This document shows positions 24,305 to 32,640 of a stretch of DNA of 64,000 nucleotides, in pieces. The notes under the pieces were generated by a model, which saw only the letters and a program-made list of their open reading frames with translations, searched no databases and was not told the origin of the DNA. The stretch comes from Tanypteryx hageni (lineage: Eukaryota; Arthropoda; Insecta; Odonata; Petaluridae): the NCBI GenBank assembly GCA_028673005.1, contig CM054118.1:8765082-8829081 (forward strand), in the 5' to 3' direction. The first letter of the stretch is position 1; each line of letters opens with the position of its first letter. The translations under genes and the position numbers were made by a program.

Positions 24305-24385
24305 GGGCTACTTTCTTGATTGGAAATAGACTTATAGTTACTTCGTTGTGTCTGTCCGTCCCCCCCTATTAACTTTTGAACATGT
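24305..24385 (+). repeat. left piece of a family R copy split by an insertion
   Basis: Matches the complement of 5540-5610, ending in 'CTATTAACTTTTGAA'. The right piece resumes at 28048 with 'CAATAGACCGATTTTCATG', the next block of family R. About 15-20 bp of unassigned sequence lie between the left piece and the insert. Confidence 0.7.
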
Positions 24386-25242
24386 ATTGGTTGGAATATC
24401 CAGGGGTGGGCAAACTTTTTACGTGGCGGGCCGCATTGACAGTTGCAGCTTCTTATGCGGACCGCATTAACAGATAAAAATGCTTAGGCGGGCCACGTTA
24501 GGGTTCACTTCGGAAGTTATTTGAGATAATGCGAGGGATCCTGTTAGTGAAAATCAATAATAAATAATATATTATCCCCATAATATCACTGGAAAAGATT
24601 TTCCGGCCATAATTGTAAGCTACAAATATGAAATTATCTGTATTTTATATTCTCTCTCTCCTCGTTGGCTTGGTAAGTAGTTTTACCACAAATATAGGCC
24701 GTCCCTCGTGATAACACCCACGTTCCCGGCCGGTCAGAAAGTGCTCAATTACAATGGGGGTTGTTAATTATATTTACATCATTTTAATACCTTGAGGTTT
24801 TTGTGATTTGCTTATAAGTTTAAAATTACTATAACTACTAATTAATATAAATACAATACAATAAACATGAACAAATAGGAAATATGTACATTGGTAAGGT
24901 AGTTAAGTCAAAAAGATACAAGCTAGCTATTGTTATTTTTTATTTTTATTTTGCATTTTTCCTTTTTTTACCTCATTTTTATTATTTATTTATTTTTGGC
25001 TATATATATATTTAATTATTTATTTATTATTATAATATTATTATAATTATTTTTTCTTTACTTTTCCCCCTTTTTTCTTTTTTTTTGCAAAATAGCTTTA
25101 AATTGGGTAGAGCTTTTTGTACAATATGGGCAAAAGTTATTATTATTATTATTTTTTCTCTTTCTAAGACTAAACTAAATATAATAAGTAATTAAATATC
25201 TTATAAAATATCTTATAAAATAAACTAACTAATTATAAAGTA

Positions 25243-25276
25243 TGCAATTGCTAAAATATATATATAATATATATAC

Positions 25277-25339
<63 letters not shown>

Positions 25340-25340
25340 C
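25243..25340. repeat. mixed (TA)n/(CA)n microsatellite
   Basis: TA- and CA-type dinucleotide runs immediately before the Penelope-like terminal repeat. Confidence 0.9.
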
Positions 25341-25572
25341 AGATGTTCTCTCTCTGTAGCTGATGAAGGAATAATTCTGAAAGCTTCTACGTTTGTGATG
25401 TTTCTGTGTTTTAGTGTTCTTTTACGTGTGTCGCTTCGACATCCCCGGGGCCTCGCCAACCTGAAGTCGTCTGATTGGTAAGTGTTCACTGGGTTTCCTC
25501 ATCCCAACACCTTGTTGACATCCATATATCCATTTTACCTTTCCTTTTCTGTAAGCTGTTATACATATATAT
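25341..25572 (+). mobile_element. Penelope-like terminal repeat (pLTR) with hammerhead-like motif
   Basis: Nearly identical to 59943-60165 and, from the middle on, to the complement of 59783-59942. Carries the hammerhead-like core at its start, a TA-rich end, and is followed within a few bases by the Penelope-like reading frame, as pLTRs are. Confidence 0.75.
25356..25390 (+). ncRNA. hammerhead ribozyme-like motif (minimal type I)
   Basis: Stem I strands GUAG (25356-25359) and CUAC (25387-25390) enclose CUGAUGA, a stem-loop AGGA-AUAA-UUCU (stem II), GAA and a self-complementary AGCU (stem III, 25382-25385), then U at the cleavage position. All invariant core bases are present. A loopless, palindromic stem III is known from Penelope-like elements and implies activity as a dimer. 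Confidence 0.65.
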
Positions 25573-26544
25573 ACCTCCCACATCACATTCCTGGATGTCG
25601 ATCTTTACCTTCAAGACAGCCAAATCCGCACCTGTGTTCACATCAAACCCACCAACAGCCTCCAATACCTCCACTTTGATAGCTGCCATCCCCTTCATAC
25701 CAAAACCTCTATCCCCTATGCCCTTGCTCGTCGAGGATGGAGGCTTTGTTCCGATAGAGCATCCCTTCTAGAGTATTACTCTGTCCTCGAGGATGCTCTT
25801 CTCAAACGTGGTTACCCTCCAGTCTTGGTCCGCGAACAGATCCATAGGGCGATGACGCCTACCCACATTGGATCTCATCCTCACACACCCACTATTCCTG
25901 CATCTACCCCTCCACTCACTCTTACGACACTTTTCCATCCTGGTATCCACGAAGCTCTCAAAACAATCCTTCATGCTGCCCACCCAATTCTTACCTCTTC
26001 CTCCCATCAGTCCCTCTTTATCAACCTTTTTGCCAATCCTCCGCTCCTCTCCTTCCGCCGGCCCCCAAATTTGGGAAATATCTTGTGGAGGAAGGAACTT
26101 CCCACTTCTACCACGCTTCTTGCAATAGGTTCCCACCCCTGCGGAAAACCTCGCTGCCTCACTTGCCCTATCCACCTACCATCTTCTTTTTTCTCGAGTC
26201 CCTCCACCAACATCACCTACCCCATCACCTCCAGAAGCAACTGCACCACCCGTAACGTCATTTACCTCCTTACCTGCACCCTTTGTCCCGCGTTTTACGT
26301 AGGCCTCACCAGCAATCCGTTAAACATCCGAATGAACGGTCACCGGAATAGCGTTTCTCTCAGACGCCCCCTCCCAGTTGCATTACATGCTAATACCCAC
26401 AATGTCCCCTTCAATAGTTGCTACAATGTTAGGATTATTCGCGCTTTACCCTATGACACTCCTGCCCCCCTTCTCCGACACTGGGAACTAGCACATATCC
26501 ATCTTCTCGACTCTTTCTCTCCGCCTGGCCTCAACCTCCGCTAA
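25573..26544 (+). CDS. Penelope-like element: C-terminal RT part plus GIY-YIG endonuclease, 5' truncated
   Basis: One open frame of about 323 codons without its own start, ending in TAA. The first part reads ITFLDVDLYL, KPTNSLQYLHF, SCHPLHTKTSIPYA and LLKRGYP, the region after the RT catalytic core in Penelope-like proteins. A CxxxxCxxC cluster (SHPCGKPRCLTCPIH) leads into the GIY-YIG nuclease: NVIYLLTCTLCPAFYVG, then RMNGHR with the catalytic arginine, and near the end RHWELAHIH with the likely catalytic glutamate followed by PPGLN. The RT fingers/palm and N-terminus are missing; the frame starts right after the TA-rich end of the pLTR, so the copy is truncated and cannot move by itself. Frame integrity suggests recent insertion. 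Confidence 0.85.
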   Translation, partial: TSHITFLDVDLYLQDSQIRTCVHIKPTNSLQYLHFDSCHPLHTKTSIPYALARRGWRLCSDRASLLEYYSVLEDALLKRGYPPVLVREQIHRAMTPTHIGSHPHTPTIPASTPPLTLTTLFHPGIHEALKTILHAAHPILTSSSHQSLFINLFANPPLLSFRRPPNLGNILWRKELPTSTTLLAIGSHPCGKPRCLTCPIHLPSSFFSSPSTNITYPITSRSNCTTRNVIYLLTCTLCPAFYVGLTSNPLNIRMNGHRNSVSLRRPLPVALHANTHNVPFNSCYNVRIIRALPYDTPAPLLRHWELAHIHLLDSFSPPGLNLR

Positions 26545-26722
26545 CCCTATTAGCCCCCTTACAATGTCTCCTTGTTACTTTGTAACTATTCGCACTCTAC
26601 CTCATCACACTCCCTCTTTATTGGCTATCCACCCCTCCTACTCCCCACCTCCTCCAATCATCAACCTTCCCACATCACCCTGTCATTCCCCGCCCAGTGT
26701 GTCACTTTACGTTACTCTTTCG
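26545..26722 (+). other. 3' untranslated part of the Penelope-like element
   Basis: Pyrimidine-rich, without a gene, between the stop codon and the downstream terminal-repeat-like block. Confidence 0.55.
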
Positions 26723-26901
26723 CTGAAGAAGGGCATAGGCCCGATAAGCTTGCGTGTGTTTTTGTGTTCGTGTGTTTTACGTGTCTCTTCGACGCCCCCA
26801 GCAGCCTGCCAGCTTGGTCCTCAACTTGGTGAGTGTCCGCTGGGCTTCCCTCAACACCTTGTTGCCACCCTCATCACTACCTTTTCTTTTCCTTTAGTTA
26901 A

Positions 26902-26938
<37 letters not shown>

Positions 26939-27074
26939 GTATATATATGTGTTTTACGTGTCTCTTCGACGCCCCCAGCAGCCTGCCAGCTTGGTCCTCA
27001 ACTTGGTAAGTGTCCGCTGGGCTTCCCTCAACACCTTGTTGCCACCCTCATCACTACCTTTTCTTTTCCTTTAG

Positions 27075-27077
<3 letters not shown>
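26723..27077 (+). mobile_element. two tandem terminal-repeat-like units of a related Penelope family
   Basis: A unit with 'GTGTTTTACGTGTCTCTTCG', 'CAACACCTTGTTGCCACC' and 'TTTCTTTTCCTTTAGTTA' followed by TA runs occurs at about 26779-26897 and again at 26951-27077. It is distantly similar to the 25341 pLTR in the same order. The first unit is preceded by a degenerate hammerhead-like segment at 26723-26754 (CUGAAGA, perfect GGGC/GCCC stem, GAUAAGCUU). Confidence 0.65.
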
Positions 27078-27128
<51 letters not shown>

Positions 27129-27215
27129 TATATATATATATACACATATATATACACACACACATATACACACACACACACATACATACACACACACACA
27201 CACATATATATATAT
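27078..27215. repeat. (TA)n/(CA)n microsatellite
   Basis: Long run of TA and CA dinucleotides after the second terminal-repeat unit. Confidence 0.9.
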
Positions 27216-27538
27216 AATAAAATAATAAAAATTAAAATAAAAGAGAGTAGAGAGCAGAGATCTTTATCGGGAGCGTCACAAAACAACCCTTTTCAGGAAA
27301 TGTTGACAATGAGTATGGTATATATGATGGTGGTGAGGCTTAATTTGCGTATACGCAGGTTTTAGAAGGTAGGGGAATAATTTTGTAATGGTCTGGCGGC
27401 GATCATCTTCATATAGGTTTTTAATGGATTTAGGACCTTTTCAGGGCCATTAAAAAAAAATTTAAGTTGGGGTTATGCACAGATAGGTGTAAGTTAAGGG
27501 ATAAGAGGTATTTAGGGGTTAATAGTGGTACCAGGAAT

Positions 27539-27985
27539 TTAAAGCTGAAGGATATCTTTCGTCATCCGGTATTTGTGGCGTTTGGCGGTGTGATAGGTCC
27601 ATATGGTTTGGAGGAAAGGGTTATTGGTAAGTTTGAGCCGGCGGTTGAATTTGTGTGCTTGCAGTTTAGTAAAGTCTAAAAGTGGTGGGATATTGTGGGC
27701 AAGTTGTAGTTCTCTGATGAGTACTAGTTTGGATTGCTGGGCAATAAAGCGGAGGGTGGATGATTGGAAATTTTCTATTTTGGCCCTGTTTTTCTTTGCA
27801 GTGTTTAAATAAATTTCACAGCCGTAAGTAAGATGTGGGCGGATTAGAAGGAGGTAGAGGCGCATTTTATCGGTAAGGCTTATTTTGCTGTGAGGTCCTA
27901 GTAATGAGGAGAGGATTGATTTAGCTAATTTTGCTTTTTGAAGGGCGTGTTGGGAGTGGGCTGTAAACAGTAATTTTGAGACGGT
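27539..27985 (-). pseudogene. LINE C-terminal fragment (Jockey-like)
   Basis: Minus-strand frame open over about 149 codons, reading AKSILSSLLGPHSKISLTDK, then LIRPHLTYGCEIY, AKKNRAKIENFQSSTLRFIA. This is the segment after the RT domain in Jockey-group non-LTR retrotransposons ('P.LtYG...W..a....kie..Qnk.LR.i'). The RT core is absent, so the copy is 5'-truncated. Confidence 0.75.
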
Positions 27986-28047
27986 TTGCTTTCATAATAG
28001 CATTGCGAGTCACATCTGGCCCGCGGGTCGTAGTTTGCCCACCCCTG

Positions 28048-28763
28048 CAATAGACCGATTTTCATGGCACTTGGTGGAAATCTCTTGCTACGCCCAAGGA
28101 TAGTTTTTGTTGCGAAGATTGAAAATTCCGAGAGCGATTCCAGGAACTATCCTTCCCATTTAAGGTCGGCTGGCCCCCCTGTTTGTGTAGTTTGAGGAAA
28201 CCTCGCAAAGTCAGCGTTCCGTCCTTCGGAAGGGACGTTAAGCCGTTGGTCCACTTGGCGATCTTCGTTAAGAGAAGGCTAATGCCGACACCGGGTTTCC
28301 CTCCTCCCTTGTGAGTGTGTGTTCGGTATGGAAGGAGTTATGCCTATAATAATTCAAGAGGTTGATTCGCCAAAAATACACACACAATCCTATCCTTCCC
28401 ATTTGATTCGCATGGGAAACCTAAAATCTATCGTGCAGGGTAATCTACTCTTGCGCGTTAAAATATCTTAGAATTGTAATATCAGAGCGGGATTTGTACT
28501 ATTCTCTGAGAAAAGGAATGGAGATTCTAATTTTTATCATATAATTTTGCTTATCGATCGAATTTCTAGGAATATTCCGTAAATACTGGCGTATTTGCAG
28601 TTTATATCACTCATTATGAGAGCAACGACTATTGTTATACTCGGATTCGGTATAGTCTAATATATACACGCGTTATTTTTATCACATAAATACGAGTGAT
28701 CAATTTAGTTTTCCATTATATTCGTTTAATTTAAATAATTATGTGGAAAGTAGGCATCATAAG
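28048..28763 (+). repeat. right part of the split family R copy
   Basis: Continues family R from 'CAATAGACCGATTTTCATG' through 'ATCGTGCAGGG' to 'GTAGGCATCATAAG', parallel to 5560 back to 4980 in complement. Interrupted by a SINE-like insert at 28162-28389 and cut at its far end by a hAT MITE. Confidence 0.75.
28162..28389 (+). mobile_element. SINE-like retroposon with 15-bp target duplication
   Basis: A 228-bp insert flanked by the perfect direct repeat CTATCCTTCCCATTT (28147-28161, 28390-28404), which family R copies elsewhere have once. It contains 'TTCGGAAGGGACGTTAAGCC', a core I associate with invertebrate SINEs, and ends in an A-rich/CA tail. No clear A or B box at its start, so the head type is unknown. 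Confidence 0.75.
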
Positions 28764-29065
28764 CAGGGCCAGCCCGAGGTACGGGCGAGCCGGGCCGCTA
28801 CCCGGGGCGCCAAAGTCTTGGGGGAGCTATGCCGATCATCTACCTATGCATTGCTTGCAAGTGAATAAATATTGATACCAATTTATATCGCGGAACACCT
28901 GGAATCTTAATGACATTCCTTTTATTTTTCCAATCTCAATAGTTTTTACAGAGCGATGAATAAATTAACATACTATACTTTGAAAATATCTCAGCAAACA
29001 TTAACAGAAGTGGGCGCTGGAGAGCCATCTCGCCCGGGGCGCCAAAATTACTCGGGCCGCCCCTG
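28764..29065. mobile_element. hAT-type MITE
   Basis: Begins CAGGGCCAGCCCGAGG, ends (inward) CAGGGGCGGCCCGAGT with 'GGCGCCCCGGGCG'. Flanked by the perfect 8-bp duplication ATCATAAG (28756-28763, 29066-29073). 302 bp. Confidence 0.85.
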
Positions 29066-29073
29066 ATCATAAG

Positions 29074-29680
29074 TTCCGTTTGGATCATCTTGTTCGTTTT
29101 TGTAATTCACTCCATATAAATTACCCGGACTATTTCAAAAGCAGGACTTTTACTTTCTCATATACGTAGTATATTGAGAAAGAGGTTTTCGCCAGGCTAT
29201 CTGTCCGTCGGTATGTTCGCCGATCTAGGGCCCAAACGCGCACATGAAATCGAATGATATTTCGTATATGGGCAAAATATCATCTTTTGCAGACTCTTTT
29301 TTCATAAAAATGATATTGCGCAAAAATTAAGGGTAGTTTATTCCTGGCGATTTTTTGAAAAGTTTTATTTACTCAAAAATGGCTACATAGAATTTGATTA
29401 AAATCATACCAATTGTAGAGCCTGATGTCACAAATAATACTAACTAAGCCATATGTCCCAAATAAGTTACTATATATCCTCCAGTGGCTTTATTTCTGTA
29501 TAAGACGCTCAGCGCACGCGTCAGAGGGGAGAGTTAATTTCGAGGCAAAAAGTGTAGTGAGATCAAACGTATATACGTATATGAGAAAGTTTGTGCAATA
29601 TATATTGCGCCGTTTATTTTAAGACAATTTTTGAAAACTCGTCGATACGAAAACATTTTGCGTTATGCATTTTCAGGATC
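29074..29680. other. no gene recognised
   Basis: Unassigned AT-rich sequence; nothing supported. Confidence 0.4.
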
Positions 29681-30109
29681 ATTGGTAATATAAATAAAAT
29701 ATCGGTAATTACAAACACAATATCGCTAATTATAAACATAATGTCAGTAGTTATAAACAAAATAACGGTAGTTATATGCAAAAGCTTTACCAAAACATAA
29801 ATAACTATCTTTTTTGTTAAGTATGGAAAAAATATAAATATATTAAGTAATGATGAGAATGGTGTTAATTAGCAAATAAATGATTCTAATGATTTAGTTT
29901 TGATATCAAGAAAGAAGTTTTTTTCTCATCACCCAAAGACAGACGGTCTTTATTACTTTATTTTTAATACATTAGTTAAAAAATAAAGATGTATTTTATA
30001 ATTATTTTCAATAAAGGTTTGGAATTTTTTTATAATTGCCAATATTTTGTTTACAATTGCCGATATTGTGTTTATAATTACCGATATATTATTTGCAATT
30101 ACCGATGAC
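29681..30109. mobile_element. foldback element whose ends are 21-bp iteron arrays
   Basis: Left array: five units around GGTAATT-type cores with the preceding C at 29703, 29724, 29745 and 29766 (exact 21-bp period). Right array: four inverted units with AATTGCC/AATTACC at 30034, 30055, 30076 and 30097 (again 21 bp). Outermost units read inward TCATTGGTAAT and TCATCGGTAAT. About 430 bp, no coding capacity, no target duplication identified. Confidence 0.7.
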
Positions 30110-30419
30110 CCTTAAAAGTTGGGTGTTACACGCAATCCAAGCGATTTCTAGAATTTAACTGACTTTCATTTTTGAGTAATTCGACGAATTATTCAATTTC
30201 TTTTATAAATATGCTTAACTTTACTATTTTAATCCTAGAATGGTAACGCTATTTTTAGGCACTTATCGTTAGTGCTGCGTCAGTTTGGCTCACTTAAACT
30301 TGGAATAAGGAAATATCATTAAAAACTATTTTAAAATGATTTTAATTAACGTCAAAATGTAGTGAATGATAAAAATGTGTAAATTAACAATTAGAGGACA
30401 ATATTTTTTGGTGATCGCC

Positions 30420-30713
30420 ACAGATAGGCTTCTTGCAAAGTATACAGAGAGTAGAGGTTTTCCTTTTCTTGGCATAATGTCACAAATGACAATACTTTCT
30501 TGATATTTGTCACTCTGTCGCTTGATATGTTTCAGGAACCTTTTTTTCCTCTCCTAAGGCTTTGCAAATCATAGCTTTCAGATCGTTACTTAAGTTTGTC
30601 AAACTGAGTCTGCTTTTTTGCCACTGGCACGTCAGCCCCTTGTGTAACTCTTGCATACATTGTAGCGATAACAGTGACCGGAGAAAAATAACGTGATGCT
30701 CCTTTGACAGCAT
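30420..30713 (-). pseudogene. possible piggyBac-like transposase C-terminal remnant
   Basis: Two minus-strand fragments. The upstream one (30713-30510) is a 67-codon frame without a recognisable domain. After a frame break, the next reads RKYCHL, stop, HYAKKRKTSTLC then ILCKKPICGDH, a cysteine/histidine pattern like the zinc finger at the end of piggyBac transposases. No TTAA-flanked ends were found. Confidence 0.35.
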
Positions 30714-30979
30714 TTAGACAACCAACTAGACACTGCTAAGAGCGTTGTTTGAACACGAATAGCGTTATTTCGGAAATGTGAGTCAGTGACTCACGTTGCC
30801 ATTCTAGGTTTAATTGTAAGAGGATATTTGTCATGCTGTATAAATAAATAAATAAAGTAACTCCCGTAGTCACAAAACGGTTGGTTAAACCAATGACGAA
30901 AATGCAGAAAATCACTGATATACCATTGTGAATGTATACTTTGTATTTGAAATATGGACATGGTAATTTAATCATCTTA

Positions 30980-32640
30980 TGGGTATAGAAAGTACTGTTA
31001 TCGTTCCATTAACGCAAGCCGTAACCTGAGTTCAATGTTTCATTTTCGAACTACTCGTGCGAGTGAACCTTCTCCGATGAAAATTTGCTTGATTTCATCT
31101 TTCGACAGAAGTAGTAATCAGCAATAGAAAATAGCAAGGAATCGATGTTGAATTATGTGAACAACTTTTTTCGCGAAGAAAAGAGATAATGAAGCCACTG
31201 AATCGTATCCACATATGAAAATTATTACCTAAATTTCGCGTACGTCAATGTATAGGGCGGAAGCGAGGCAAGTCGCACTTCCTTCAGTTTGCTTTCATTT
31301 ACCTTTTGAAACCTGTTTAAAATATTTCTCACTTCTGGTTGAGTCTCATTGGTGAGACGCGAAGAACGTCTAGGTGAGACGCGAAATTTCAAAGACAATT
31401 ATTTAAAAACTTTTTCTCGACAAAGTACTGTAATATTTAGGGGCATTCCATTAATGATTAATATAATACCAGAATGAATTTGACATAAAATATCCATTTC
31501 TTGAAAGATATGACGTTTTGTAGAAAGATTTGAGGTTTTCCCGGCGAATGGTTGCATAAAGTTTTCTCGGGTTTCCAGCCGGGTGGTGATTTGGTTTCCC
31601 AATGTTTCGATGGCTGTCTCTGCCATCATCCTCAGGGTATCTGAGATGCCGTGAGTTCAAAGTTTAAAAAACACTTTATTGTCTTTTTCATCACATACAT
31701 TTGCATATCTAAAAGCTAGTTCCAAATTTTATAATACTTTGTTTTATTTCCATTTTACATTATTCCTGAAGCATAATACAATTTATGCTGTAGATAAATC
31801 CAACTTTTAACATTTTTATCTTTTCTGAATTTTTTTCGGGGAATTACATCATAACAATGTGGCTATTATGGTAATGGAAAATAGTATCAAGGCGTTAAAT
31901 TGCAATTTATATTCATTCTCCTCTAATTTCCACAATATTGACGCGAAAGTTTTATTGCTACTCAAAACAAGAAGTAACGAACAAGCGACCAAGTCACGTT
32001 ACTCCGTAATGTTTTTAACCTCGCAAAACGTTTATAACGGTGTCACTAATTAGTGAACAAATCTATTTTCATGATTTTGCGACTTCGAATTAAACTTCCA
32101 CTTTCAAGTCTACGTATTTTTTTAAAACTCGCGAATTAAATGCGACAGATGATGGCAAGTTGCCTCGTTTATCGTCTTCAGCGATAGAAGATATAGGAGT
32201 GCATCCCCGCTGCATTCGTCAGCAGCCATCATCGGCCGGGAGCAGAACGCATCCGATAATAACTTGAAAACACGAGTACGATCTTATCGGTATCGTTCCG
32301 AGCCTTGGATTTATCATCCGCTGCGAAAGGAACAGGAATTGGTCGGATACGTACTGTAATACGACCGCAATTATCTTTTTTTCCCGAGACGGCAAATTTG
32401 TCCGATTACGTTTACCGTAAATCAAGCCCTTGGCAATAACTTTTTTTATCCCGCGACTCTTTCTCCAGTGACTCTAATTGCTCAGGGCCCGCGCAACGCG
32501 CTTTATCCTTCAATGAGTTAAAACGTCCACACTTCTTCCCCGCGGATACCGTCGTGGCAAAAAGGAGATTTGGAAACAAAAGAAACACGCCGCCAATCAC
32601 GTCCGCATAAATATGTCAGGAGGTAAGTCTCGAGGCGGAA
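30980..32640. other. no gene recognised
   Basis: Sequence becomes richer in CpG from about 31.9 kb onward, leading into the GA/CT-rich block before the signal-peptide exon. Confidence 0.45.

Larger units (their letters stand above)
24401..28047. mobile_element. outer hAT-type element holding nested elements
   Basis: Starts CAGGGGTGGGCAAACTTT with 'GGCGGGCCGCATTGA' and ends (inward) CAGGGGTGGGCAAACTAC with 'GACCCGCGGGCC'. The right flank is CAATAGAC; the left flank GGAATATC is only a partial match, so the duplication is damaged. Inside are AT-rich DNA, a Penelope-like element and a LINE fragment. No hAT transposase remains. Confidence 0.65.

Noticed and set aside
25475..25771. Plus-strand frame overlapping the Penelope-like element
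   Set aside because: It is a shadow of the true frame, which continues into the GIY-YIG domain in another phase.
27150..27215. CRISPR-like or iteron array
   Set aside because: Simple CA/TA microsatellite without unique spacers.
26564..27217. 217-codon frame with long IYIYIY runs
   Set aside because: It is a translation of the Penelope 3' UTR, the tandem terminal repeats and TA/CA microsatellites.
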